Origin: an uncultured Bacteroidales bacterium
Lineage (GTDB): Bacteria > Bacteroidota > Bacteroidia > Bacteroidales > UBA932
Length of the DNA: 64,000 nt
Assembly (NCBI GenBank): GCA_934695325.1
Contig: CAKUVD010000008.1
Coordinates: 1-64,000 of the forward strand
Direction: 5' to 3'
A program made the position numbers and the translations under genes. Within the stretch, counting starts at the first letter, position 1. Each line of letters opens with the position of its first letter. Below are positions 45,785 through 54,712 of the stretch, piece by piece. Below the pieces are notes generated by a model, which had not been told where the DNA came from, ran no database searches, and worked only from the letters and a program-made list of their open reading frames with translations.

Positions 45785-47995
45785 TCAATACCATACTGTC
45801 TGCTCCGGGCCCATCTTGAATACAAGGTCGCCGCCGCGGAATAGATCCTTATATTCTATGTATGGAAGCTTATAATCCTCTCCGTTGAGGGTGATGCTCT
45901 GAATATATCTGTTGTCTGCGCTGAGCCCCTCCGCGGTGACATTGAACTCGCCACCCGGAACCTTTACGGAAGCGCTGCGGAAAGCAGGCTTGCCGAACCA
46001 GAAGCGCGGATTTGCAGGCTCGACCTGATAGAAGCCGAGACTGGATAGGATATACCAGGCGGACATCTGCCCCACATCCTCATTGCCGGCAAGACCGTTA
46101 GGATCGTTGAAATAGAACTCCTTGAATATCCTGTCTGTCAGATCGGCGGTCTTCCACGGCTGGCGAGCCATAGTGTAGAAATAGATGATATGGTGGCTAG
46201 GCTCGTTTCCGTGTGCATATTGTCCGATCAGTCCGGATATGTCACTTGAAGAGTTCTCCCCGACGATGACGCTGCTCGCGGCGAACAGACTGTCAAGTCT
46301 TTCCGTAAGTTTCTCATTTGAGCCATAGAGGCTTACCAGGCCGTCGAAATCCTGCGGGGCTAGCCAGGTGTACTGCCAGGCATTGCCTTCGCAATATACA
46401 TCGGCGCGGTGCTCAGACTGGTAAGGGTTGAATGGCTCGATGAACTTGCCGTCGCTGTTCTTTCCTCGGATGAACAGCGTCTTCGGATCGAAATAGTTCC
46501 TGTATGAGTGGCTTCTTTCGAGGAAATATCTGTAGTCGTCATCCTTTCCAAGGAACTTGCAGGCCTGAGCCATCGCTCCATCCGCTATGGCATATTCCAT
46601 ATCGAATGCGACGGACTCTTCGAAACTCTTGTCCGCAGGAATGAAACCATATTCCATACGTATGTCCTGTCCTCTGTCAGGGCGCATCTCGGAATCTTTC
46701 AATGCCTTGTATGCCAAATCTTTGTCGAATCCTTCGAATCCTTTCACCAGAATGTCCGCCAATGCGATCACGCCAGGGTTGCCGACCATACAGTCTGTCT
46801 CGTTGCCCCACAGATGCCATACGGGGAGTTTTCCCTGCTGCTCATAGATGTGTATCATCGTATTGGCGATGTCATTGATTTTCTCCGGGTGGATGATGGT
46901 CATCAGAGGCATTGCCGCACGGTAGGTGTCCCATAGCGAGAATGTCGTATAGTTGCAGAAGTCACGTTCTGTATGAATCTGGTCGTCAGCACCTCTGTAG
47001 TCCCTGTTTATGTCATTGAATACGGACGGCTGTATCATCGTGTGGTACAGGGCCGTATAGAAGACCGTGCGGGCATCGGCGTCGTCCGTGCCCACCTTGA
47101 TCTTGGACAGTTCCCTGTTCCATCCTTTCTGTGCCGCCTTCACTGTTCCGTCAAAATCCCAGCCAGGAAGCTCTGCCTTCATATTTCCCTCCGCACCTTC
47201 TATGCTTACAGGGGACAATGCCACTTTCACCATAATCTGCTCTCCGGCGGTCGTATGGAAATCCATTCTGCTGTATGCGCCCATATTCTCGAACTTGTCG
47301 AAAGGCTTGCTGAACTGTGCGTAGAAGAACACCTTCTGATTCTTTGCCCAGCCTTTGGAGTATCTGTATCCATGTATGCTTACGCTGTCCACTCTTTCTG
47401 TCAATGTCTCTGTAGCCTTGTCCCAGCATCCGCCGTTCTCCAGGTCGAAGACTATCGCGGATGAGTCGCTTGCAGGGAATGTGTAGCGATGCAGGCCCAC
47501 GCGAGAAGTCGCGGTCATTTCAGCATTGATGCCGAAACGTGTCAGCGGAACGCTGTAATATCCCGGCTTCGTTATCTCTTTGGCTCTGTCCGCATAAGAC
47601 CAGAGTCCTGTCTTGACGGCAGCCTCGATTTCCTCAGGAGTGGCGTCCTGTGCAGGCTCTTCTCCTCTTGCGTAAGCCACCGTTCCTATCACAGGCATCA
47701 CAGTCACATCGAACAAGTCACCGATTCCGGTTCCTTCCAGATGAGTGTGCGAAAAGCCTATGACAGTCGAATCGCTGTCGTGATAGCCTGAGCACCAGTC
47801 CCACTGCTGCGGGATGCTGGTCGGCCCGAGCTGTACGAGTCCGAAAGGAACATTGGCTCCGACGAACACGTGCCCGTGGCCGCCGCTGCCTATCTTTGGA
47901 TTCACGAACTGAGTGTAGTCCGTGCTGTCCACTGTCTTGGCGCATCCTGCCGCAATGACCAGCGGCAATGTCAGCGCAATAAGTCTATGTCTCAT
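45785..47995 (-). CDS. GH92 alpha-mannosidase lipoprotein
   Basis: 736 aa. Lipobox VIAAGC with Cys18, so probably surface- or periplasm-facing. The N-terminal FVNPKIGSGGHGHVFVGANVP (first 20 used), the GFSHTHLEGTGIGD segment and the catalytic GLAGNEDVGQMSAWY near 620 are GH92 marks. GH92 enzymes are calcium-dependent exo-alpha-mannosidases. Linkage specificity cannot be read. It is 18 bp after the second GH92. Confidence 0.95.
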   Translation of the reverse strand: MRHRLIALTLPLVIAAGCAKTVDSTDYTQFVNPKIGSGGHGHVFVGANVPFGLVQLGPTSIPQQWDWCSGYHDSDSTVIGFSHTHLEGTGIGDLFDVTVMPVIGTVAYARGEEPAQDATPEEIEAAVKTGLWSYADRAKEITKPGYYSVPLTRFGINAEMTATSRVGLHRYTFPASDSSAIVFDLENGGCWDKATETLTERVDSVSIHGYRYSKGWAKNQKVFFYAQFSKPFDKFENMGAYSRMDFHTTAGEQIMVKVALSPVSIEGAEGNMKAELPGWDFDGTVKAAQKGWNRELSKIKVGTDDADARTVFYTALYHTMIQPSVFNDINRDYRGADDQIHTERDFCNYTTFSLWDTYRAAMPLMTIIHPEKINDIANTMIHIYEQQGKLPVWHLWGNETDCMVGNPGVIALADILVKGFEGFDKDLAYKALKDSEMRPDRGQDIRMEYGFIPADKSFEESVAFDMEYAIADGAMAQACKFLGKDDDYRYFLERSHSYRNYFDPKTLFIRGKNSDGKFIEPFNPYQSEHRADVYCEGNAWQYTWLAPQDFDGLVSLYGSNEKLTERLDSLFAASSVIVGENSSSDISGLIGQYAHGNEPSHHIIYFYTMARQPWKTADLTDRIFKEFYFNDPNGLAGNEDVGQMSAWYILSSLGFYQVEPANPRFWFGKPAFRSASVKVPGGEFNVTAEGLSADNRYIQSITLNGEDYKLPYIEYKDLFRGGDLVFKMGPEQTVWY

Positions 47996-48013
47996 TTTAT
48001 GTCAATGTTTATG

Positions 48014-50407
48014 TTAATGTGCCGCCCTGCAGCGCAATGTCAGTTCTCCACCGCGGGTAAGTTCCTCGTGAGTCACCCTGTAGCCCTTCAATGGCTTCTT
48101 GCCGAGCGTCGCGGAAGATATCCGGTCGTATGCGGCGCCACCGTCACGACTGTTCTCGTGGCTCCCTGTCTTGCTGATGGTCAGAGAGGTATGCCCGCTG
48201 TACCACTTAGGGTCAAGGGTTATCGTGATGTCGTTGAAAACAGGTGCTGTCAATGTGTAAGAAGGCTCTCCTGGGCAATCCGGATAGAAACCCATCATCG
48301 AGAACACTGCCCACGCTGACATTGTCCCGGTGTCATCATTGCCTGGAATCCCGTCCGGCAGTGTGGTGAAATGCTTTCTGAGCAACTGCGGAACGATTTT
48401 CTGCGTGCGCCATTCCTCGCCCTTGAAACGGCTGAAGAGGTAGGCGTAGGCTATGTCCGGTTCGTTCGCCGGATCATAGAGCCCGTCGTCGAAGACCTTC
48501 TGAAGTTTCTCTGTGAACACTTTCTGTCCGCCCATCAGCTGTGCGTACCCTTCAATGTCGTGCGGAACGAAGAACGTATAGTTCCAGGCGCTTCCCTCGT
48601 GAAAACCGGGAACTGCCTCGAAATTCTCGCCTTGGCGCGGGTCGAAAGGTGACAGGAATGTGCCGTCAGCATTCAGCGGCCTGAGAGTACCGGACTCCGG
48701 GCTGTAATAGTGCTTGTAGTTCAACGCCCTTTCCCTGAATATCTTGGCCTCGTCTTCATATCCGAGGTCCGCGGCCAGGAGTGACAGTGCATTGTCCGCC
48801 ACATAGTATTCCAATGCGTGAGAGACGGAGTTGTCCCCCGAGAAGTCCGCGGCGAAATATCCGAGCGGAATATATCCATAATGTATGTATGGGTCAATGT
48901 CCGGGCGCATTCTGTTCTCCGCCCCAGGTGTGACCGCTGACTTGACGAAGGCCTGATATGCTGTATATATGTCGATGTCCTTCAGTCCCTTGAGCCACGT
49001 GTCGGTTATCACGGGAATCGCAGGGTCGCCTTCCATCGTGAATGTCTCCCTGCCATACAGTTCCCACTTGGGCATCCAGCCCCACTCGTCATACATCGAG
49101 ATCATTGACCTGACCATATCTAGCTGACGTTCGGGATAGACCAATGTCATCAGCTGGTGGACGTTCCTGTAGGTGTCCCACAGCGAGAAAACGGTGTATC
49201 GGTCGTGTCCTGGGGCCACTTTTCCGACTCCAGGCTTGCCGGTGTCGTATCTGGCGCTCTTGGTGTCTGTCAATGTCCTTCCGTCACCTGTGAATTCCAT
49301 CACTGGAAATTCGCCGTTTATGTCGTTGAGGATATTCGGATGTATAAGGGTGTGATAGAGAGCCGTATAGAATACTTCTTTCTGTCTCTCACTCCCGCCT
49401 TCCACACGGATTCTGGACAGGTCGCTGTTCCATCTTGCCGCGGCTTCGGCTCTGACTTTCGCGAAATTGAAACCTTTCTGCTCTGCGTCGAGGTTTATTC
49501 TTGCGTTCTCGCAGCTGACGAAGGACACGCCTATCTGGACCATTATCTGCTCGCCCTCATCCACATTGTCATAACTGAACCAGAATCCTATGTCGTCACC
49601 GGAGAGTTCGCGTGCGTAGCGGGTGTAGAGCTTGTATTTGCCTTGGTCGGGATCCCAAGCCGCCTCCGCTGTCATTGGGCGTTGCTTTTTCCAGTATCCG
49701 CAGCTTGAAGGCGCTTTGCTGACACGCATAACGAAATATATCGGGAACACTGCCTGCGAATTGTAGCAGAATGTGCCCAGCAGTTTCGAACCTTCGATCT
49801 CGGTGTCGCTGACCTTGCGGACTGTCGCTCCGGACTCGTTCGTGAGACCCTCACCGAGGTTCATCAGAATGTTCGCCTGCCCGGCGGGAAATGTGTATCG
49901 TTCAATGCTTGTACGCATCGTGGCCGACACCTCCGTCTTGATTCCGTATCTGGACAATGTGCTCGTGTAGTATCCCGGGGCTGCTCGCTCGTCGGTATAT
50001 TCTGAACCGTATCTGTGATAATCCACGTCGAGCGCTCCTGAAGTAGGCATCGTCAGGAGTGAACCGAGTTCCGGGCAGCCTACTCCGCTGAGGTTCACGT
50101 GAGAGAATCCGGTGAAGAACTTGTTTTCGTAGCAATATGGTGTGGACCACCATCTGCTGTCCTTGTCCCATACGTTCTCGTCGGAACCCATCACATTGAA
50201 CGGCGATACGCTCATCATTCCGTTCGGGCATACCGCCCCAGGGTTAGTGGTGCCGAAATTCGTCGTGCCGACGAACGGATTTACGTAGTCTGCCGGCATT
50301 GTCCTCGCCGGTGTCCTGTCCACGGCATCTGCATTGACAGAAAAAACTCCCCATCCCGACAATGCCGCCAGGAAGAGGAGCCATTTAACAGAATGTCTTG
50401 CAGTCAT
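48014..50407 (-). CDS. GH92 alpha-mannosidase, second copy
   Basis: 797 aa with a cleavable signal peptide (residues 1 to about 27, ending NADA). YVNPFVGTTNFGTTNPGAV, GFSHVNLSGVGCPE and the catalytic GIPGNDDTGTMSAWAVF are GH92 motifs. The acid/Ca motif differs from that of the first copy (NDDTGTMSAW against NEDVGQMSAW), so the two probably cut different linkages. It starts 5 bp after the GH130 stop. Confidence 0.95.
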   Translation of the reverse strand: MTARHSVKWLLFLAALSGWGVFSVNADAVDRTPARTMPADYVNPFVGTTNFGTTNPGAVCPNGMMSVSPFNVMGSDENVWDKDSRWWSTPYCYENKFFTGFSHVNLSGVGCPELGSLLTMPTSGALDVDYHRYGSEYTDERAAPGYYTSTLSRYGIKTEVSATMRTSIERYTFPAGQANILMNLGEGLTNESGATVRKVSDTEIEGSKLLGTFCYNSQAVFPIYFVMRVSKAPSSCGYWKKQRPMTAEAAWDPDQGKYKLYTRYARELSGDDIGFWFSYDNVDEGEQIMVQIGVSFVSCENARINLDAEQKGFNFAKVRAEAAARWNSDLSRIRVEGGSERQKEVFYTALYHTLIHPNILNDINGEFPVMEFTGDGRTLTDTKSARYDTGKPGVGKVAPGHDRYTVFSLWDTYRNVHQLMTLVYPERQLDMVRSMISMYDEWGWMPKWELYGRETFTMEGDPAIPVITDTWLKGLKDIDIYTAYQAFVKSAVTPGAENRMRPDIDPYIHYGYIPLGYFAADFSGDNSVSHALEYYVADNALSLLAADLGYEDEAKIFRERALNYKHYYSPESGTLRPLNADGTFLSPFDPRQGENFEAVPGFHEGSAWNYTFFVPHDIEGYAQLMGGQKVFTEKLQKVFDDGLYDPANEPDIAYAYLFSRFKGEEWRTQKIVPQLLRKHFTTLPDGIPGNDDTGTMSAWAVFSMMGFYPDCPGEPSYTLTAPVFNDITITLDPKWYSGHTSLTISKTGSHENSRDGGAAYDRISSATLGKKPLKGYRVTHEELTRGGELTLRCRAAH

Positions 50408-50411
50408 CTGA

Positions 50412-51410
50412 TTACAAGATATTTGTACGTTTCGTAAACTCGATTATCTCAGGAATGTATCCGAACGCAAGTCCTGTGACGGTGTCGGCGCAGCCATAGT
50501 AGATGGCAATGCGGCCTGTCTCCGGGTCGTGCAGCGCCGCACAAGGGAATGTCACGTCAGGGACGTCACCGGTCAGTTCATAGATTTCTCTCGGCGAGAT
50601 GAGGTACTGTCCGCTTCTTGCTATGACTTTCCACGGCTGCTCGAGGTCGAGGAGTGCGGAGCCGAATGCGTAGACATAGCCGTTGCAGGAGTGCAGGACT
50701 CCGTGATAGAACAGCAGCCAGCCTTCGGAGGTCTCTATAGGCACAGGGCCTGCTCCGATTTTCATACACTGCCAGGCGCTTACCTCGAATGGTGCCGGCG
50801 CCATCACGTGACGGTGGTGTCCCCAGTATTCCATATCAGGTGATTCTGAATAGAATATGTCACCGAATGCCGTGTGCCCCGTGTCGCTCGGACGAGAGAG
50901 CAATGCGTATTTTCCGTTTATCTTCTTAGGGAAGAGCACACCGTTCCTGTTATATGGCAGGAATGCGTTCTCCAGCTGGTGGAATGTCTTGAAGTCAGTG
51001 GTCCAGGCGACTCCGATGGTAGGGCCGTGATAGCCGTTGCACCAGGTCACATAGAACTTGTCTTCGATCTTGGCGACGCGAGGGTCATATCCATATATCC
51101 ATTCGGCAACTTCAGGATCGGCTCCCTCGAACTTGATGGTGTCTGGGTTGATGTTCCATTTGAATCCGTCTTTGGAAAAGCCTACGTGGAGCGTCATCCT
51201 GCGGTTCTTGTCGTCGCAGCGGAAGACTCCTGCGAACCCGCCGTCAAATGGCACTACGGCTGAGTTGAAGATGCTGTTAGAGTCCGGGAGCAGGTCTCTT
51301 GGAATTACGGGGTTGGCTGAATAGCGCCAGAGTGGGTCTTTGCATCCTTCGGGACGGTCTTGCCAGGGCAAGTTTGGGAGTGCGTTCCCTTGAATCGTTA
51401 TTGTGTTCAT
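50412..51410 (-). CDS. GH130 beta-mannoside phosphorylase
   Basis: 332 aa from the ATG at 51410; a longer frame to 51440 would begin inside the -7 box and is rejected. Five-bladed propeller features: [35 protein letters not shown] [13 protein letters not shown], and LLFYHGVLH. No signal peptide, so cytoplasmic. GH130 enzymes split beta-1,4-mannosides with phosphate to mannose-1-P. With two GH92 enzymes the likely substrate is Man-beta-1,4-GlcNAc from N-glycan cores, as for the Bacteroides BT1033 type; mannosyl-glucose is the alternative. Confidence 0.92.
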   Translation of the reverse strand: MNTITIQGNALPNLPWQDRPEGCKDPLWRYSANPVIPRDLLPDSNSIFNSAVVPFDGGFAGVFRCDDKNRRMTLHVGFSKDGFKWNINPDTIKFEGADPEVAEWIYGYDPRVAKIEDKFYVTWCNGYHGPTIGVAWTTDFKTFHQLENAFLPYNRNGVLFPKKINGKYALLSRPSDTGHTAFGDIFYSESPDMEYWGHHRHVMAPAPFEVSAWQCMKIGAGPVPIETSEGWLLFYHGVLHSCNGYVYAFGSALLDLEQPWKVIARSGQYLISPREIYELTGDVPDVTFPCAALHDPETGRIAIYYGCADTVTGLAFGYIPEIIEFTKRTNIL

Positions 51411-51437
51411 AATTGTAATAAATGTTTTCTGTAAATG

Positions 51438-51445
51438 CAAAGATA
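51438..51445 (-). promoter_or_regulatory. -7 box of the mannoside operon
   Basis: Minus-strand TATCTTTG (plus CAAAGATA), 27 bp before the GH130 ATG at 51410. It serves all five genes down to manA. Confidence 0.65.
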
Positions 51446-51572
51446 CAAAACCTTTTGGATCTTTGTTCCGATCAGTATGGCTTCTGATATCATAGACACA
51501 TCATCGGGGATTTATGACCTGCATCGGAGGAAGATTTGCGGCGAAAAATTACAATCTATCGACTGAAATTGC

Positions 51573-51580
51573 TATCTTTG
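51573..51580 (+). promoter_or_regulatory. -7 box of mdh
   Basis: TATCTTTG, with a leader of about 40 nt. Confidence 0.65.
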
Positions 51581-51624
51581 CGGCGATTTAGAGGAAAAGT
51601 ATAACTAAATAATACACTTTTATT

Positions 51625-52611
51625 ATGAAGTATTTGACTAATGAGAAGCTGACCATCGTCGGCGCCGGCGGAATGATCGGTTCCAATATGGCTCAGACAG
51701 CCCTTATGCTCGGGCTTACTCCTAACATCTGCCTTTATGATATTTTCGAGCCAGGTGTACACGGTGTGGCAGAAGAAATGTATCACTGCGGCTTCGACGG
51801 TGCCAACATCACTTGGACTGTAGATCCTGAGGTCGCATTCAAGGATGCGAAGTTCATCATTTCTTCAGGCGGCGCTCCTCGTAAAGAGGGTATGACCCGT
51901 GAGGATCTTCTCAAAGGCAATTGCCAGATCGCCGCTCAGTTCGGTGACTATATCAAGAAGTACTGCCCTGATGTAAAGCACGTAGTGGTCATCTTCAACC
52001 CTGCTGACGTCACCGCTCTTACCGCTCTCATCCACTCGGGCCTGAAGCCGGAGCAGCTTACGTCTCTTGCGGCTCTCGACTCTACCCGTCTCCAGAGCAA
52101 CCTTGCCAAGGAGTTCGGCGTTCCTCAGAGTTCTGTGACAGGTGCCCACACTTATGGCGGACACGGCGAGCAGATGGCGGTATTCGCTTCACAGGTAAAG
52201 GTCGATGGCAAGCCTCTCGCTGAGATGGGACTTTCCGCAGAGAGAATGGCTGAGATTAAGCAGGAGACTATCCAGGGCGGTTCAGCTATCATCAAGCTTC
52301 GCGGTCGTTCTTCATTCCAGAGCCCTGCATACAATGCAGTCAAGATGATCGAGGCTGCTATGGGCGGTGAGAAGTTCACCCTGCCTGCAGGTACTTATGT
52401 AAATACTGAGAAGTACAAGAACGTGATGATGGCTATGCCTACAGTAATTGACGCTACTGGCTGCCACTACACTATGCCTCAGGGAACTGCCGAGGAGATG
52501 GCTTCCCTTGACGCTTCTTACGAACATCTCTGCAAGATGCGTGACGAGATCGTCGAGCTCGGAATCGTCCCTGCTGTCGCTGACTGGAAAAAGGACAATG
52601 TAAATCTCTAG
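51625..52611 (+). CDS. mdh: malate dehydrogenase
   Basis: NAD-dependent, reversible malate/oxaloacetate conversion, part of the reductive branch to succinate in anaerobic Bacteroidota. Length 328 aa. NAD loop IVGAGGMIGSNMA; substrate Arg in GGAPRKEGMTREDLL; NPADVTALTAL; LDSTRLQSNLA; and the catalytic His in GAHTYGGHGEQM. Strong codon bias similar to pgk. Monocistronic, with promoter and terminator. Confidence 0.96.
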   Translation: MKYLTNEKLTIVGAGGMIGSNMAQTALMLGLTPNICLYDIFEPGVHGVAEEMYHCGFDGANITWTVDPEVAFKDAKFIISSGGAPRKEGMTREDLLKGNCQIAAQFGDYIKKYCPDVKHVVVIFNPADVTALTALIHSGLKPEQLTSLAALDSTRLQSNLAKEFGVPQSSVTGAHTYGGHGEQMAVFASQVKVDGKPLAEMGLSAERMAEIKQETIQGGSAIIKLRGRSSFQSPAYNAVKMIEAAMGGEKFTLPAGTYVNTEKYKNVMMAMPTVIDATGCHYTMPQGTAEEMASLDASYEHLCKMRDEIVELGIVPAVADWKKDNVNL

Positions 52612-52629
52612 TCGGATTTGCTAATTATA

Positions 52630-52668
52630 GAAAGAAGAGCCTCTCGGCATACCCGAGAGGCTCTTTCT
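52630..52668 (+). terminator. terminator after mdh
   Basis: AGAGCCTCTCGG pairs with CCGAGAGGCTCT, 12 bp perfect, loop of 5, then TTTCT. Confidence 0.88.
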
Positions 52669-52956
52669 GATATACCCCTGTAGGTTTGTCGTCTGCGCCC
52701 CCGTCAAGGGGACTATTCTCCCGAAGTCTAGAGCCTGCGGAATCCGGGAGAACGACCGTCTAGTCGTTCTTCTCTTGCTGGTGTGGGAAAAAAGCATTAA
52801 ATTTACCAATGAAGGTATTGGAAATATGTCTTCTGAAATTATGAAATGAAACCGATGTGGCGGAAGAGGGGACGAATTTGTCGGCAAAAATGCCGGATAG
52901 ACGAGAAAACACTACTGTCAGACGGATATTGATTCCGAAATGTTATTAAACAAATA

Positions 52957-54636
52957 ATGAATTTAACTATGCGAAAAACCTTTTTGATCGGGCTTGCCGC
53001 TGTGGCAACCCTTGTCTTTACGGGATGTAAGGAAGAGAATCCCGCAGTGGAACCTCCGGTAATCACGCTCAGTTCTGAATCGGCACTGTCATTCCCGTCA
53101 GACGGCGGGCAGGGCGAAATAATATATGCTGTGGCGAATCCTGTCGATGGCATTGTGCTGAATGCCGATACGGATGCGGATTGGCTTGAGAATCTTCAGG
53201 TAAGCGAGACCTCAGTGACTTTCGAGGTGGCTTCTAACGCTGCTGAAGATGTGCGGACTGCTGACATTGTGCTCTCCTATGATGGAGCCGAGTCTGTAAA
53301 GGTCAATGTCTCTCAGGCTTCTGCCGTATATACTTCTTTCCAGATTACTGTAGATAAACTTCTGCCGTCTTCTGTGACGCTTTCCTGCGTTCCGTCAGAC
53401 CCTGAGGCCGGATATGTGTTCTCTGTGATGAGGCAGAGCGAGTTCGATGAGTATGGAAGCGAGCAGGCTGTCATCGACTCTGATGTGGAATATGTAAAGG
53501 CCAATCCGACTCGTATCCGCCATAATGCTTTCGAGAAGGAGGAGTTCTCTCTTATTTATCAGGGAGCGTCTTATGTCGTATATGCCTTCGGCTTGACAGA
53601 GGAAGGCAAGGTGACATCCAAGGGCCTCACTAAGATCACCTTCGATGCGCCGCAGCGTCCTTCAGTGACACTTGGCAGCATTGACCTTGTCCCTGTCGAG
53701 GGCGGCAAGGTGACTGTGTCGTACACGGTGGAGAATCCTATCGAGGGGGCGAGCCTCACTGCCGACGCAGGTTATGGAATCGACTGGATTCACGATATCC
53801 AGGTGTCGGATAAGGAGATCGCGTTCGTCGTAGATGCTAATACTGCGGCAGAGCCGGAGAGCGATCCTCGAAAAGGTTTCATAAATGTAAGTTACCCTGA
53901 GGCGTACAATGCTTCTGCGGTTTTCTATCAGGCATCGCCTGCCAAGGCAAAGCCGACATTCGATGTGAAAATTACCACACTTTGGTCAAACAAAGTCGTG
54001 TACACCGTTACGCCGTCGGATCTGTCATATACTTATGTGGCTGAAGTGAAGAATGCGGAGAAAATCGCTGATATGTCAGATGCTGACATCGTGGCTGAGG
54101 ATGTCAAGGAGTTCACCAAGGCGGACTGGATGGGCAATCCCGGCAAGATCGAGAAGAAGCACGAAGAGTACGGCTATATGGAGGGTGATGTCTGGGAAGG
54201 CGTTCAGACCATAACTGATGACGGTGTCAGCTCTTTCGTGAAGAAGTATGTCATAGTAGTATATGGACTTGACCTTGACGGCAATATGACATCGGAGAAG
54301 ATTCTGAGAGTCCCGTTTGAGACTGCCGAGAAGCCGGTGATAACCGTTGGCTCTATAGACAGAGTCCCTGCTGAAGGCGGCAAGTATTCTGTGAAGTACA
54401 GCATTCAGAATAAGCGTGAAGGCGAGGCTGTAGATGTCGTGGCGACTGGTTTCGGATGGGGTGTCACCGAGTGGGTTCATATCGACACTGTTACAGATGA
54501 CACCATAACATTCACTGTGGACAAGAACAGCGACACTAAGGGATATATAGACTATAGGACGTGTTCTATCTCCATTTCCCACGCAGATGCCAGCTATGGG
54601 ACGGTGAAGATTATGCAGTCTTATCCGGAGGAGTAG
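52957..54636 (+). CDS. surface lipoprotein with repeated BACON-like and PSD/YAFG modules
   Basis: 559 aa from 52957, or 555 from the ATG at 52969, where the signal peptide (MRKTFLIGLAAVATLVFTGC) begins more naturally. It contains at least three BACON-like blocks (LSFPSDGGQGEIIYAVANP; PVEGGKVTVSYTVENP; PAEGGKYSVKYSIQN). They alternate with modules that share VTLSCVPSDPEAGYVF or VVYTVTPSDLSYTYVA and end in YVVYAFGLTEEG or VIVVYGLDLDG. I do not recognise the PSD/YAFG module. Similar modules occur in the next gene. No enzyme motif is seen. Confidence 0.75.
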   Translation: MNLTMRKTFLIGLAAVATLVFTGCKEENPAVEPPVITLSSESALSFPSDGGQGEIIYAVANPVDGIVLNADTDADWLENLQVSETSVTFEVASNAAEDVRTADIVLSYDGAESVKVNVSQASAVYTSFQITVDKLLPSSVTLSCVPSDPEAGYVFSVMRQSEFDEYGSEQAVIDSDVEYVKANPTRIRHNAFEKEEFSLIYQGASYVVYAFGLTEEGKVTSKGLTKITFDAPQRPSVTLGSIDLVPVEGGKVTVSYTVENPIEGASLTADAGYGIDWIHDIQVSDKEIAFVVDANTAAEPESDPRKGFINVSYPEAYNASAVFYQASPAKAKPTFDVKITTLWSNKVVYTVTPSDLSYTYVAEVKNAEKIADMSDADIVAEDVKEFTKADWMGNPGKIEKKHEEYGYMEGDVWEGVQTITDDGVSSFVKKYVIVVYGLDLDGNMTSEKILRVPFETAEKPVITVGSIDRVPAEGGKYSVKYSIQNKREGEAVDVVATGFGWGVTEWVHIDTVTDDTITFTVDKNSDTKGYIDYRTCSISISHADASYGTVKIMQSYPEE

Positions 54637-54651
54637 GATTACAGATATAAC

Positions 54652-54692
54652 CCTGCCGGTGGAAGGTGTTCCTCTGGCAGGTTTTCATTTTT
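54652..54692 (+). terminator. terminator between the paired lipoprotein genes
   Basis: CCTGCCGG pairs with CTGGCAGG (one G-T pair), followed by TTTTCATTTTT. Some read-through to the next gene is possible. Confidence 0.75.
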
Positions 54693-54712
54693 AAACGTTA
54701 ATAGGGAAATCT

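Noticed and set aside
51411..51440. GH130 start at 51440
   Set aside because: It would start inside the -7 box (51438-51445), upstream of the expected transcription start.
53157..53700. Carbohydrate-active enzyme domain in the 52957 lipoprotein
   Set aside because: Only beta-sandwich repeats are seen; no catalytic motif of a glycoside hydrolase or lyase.
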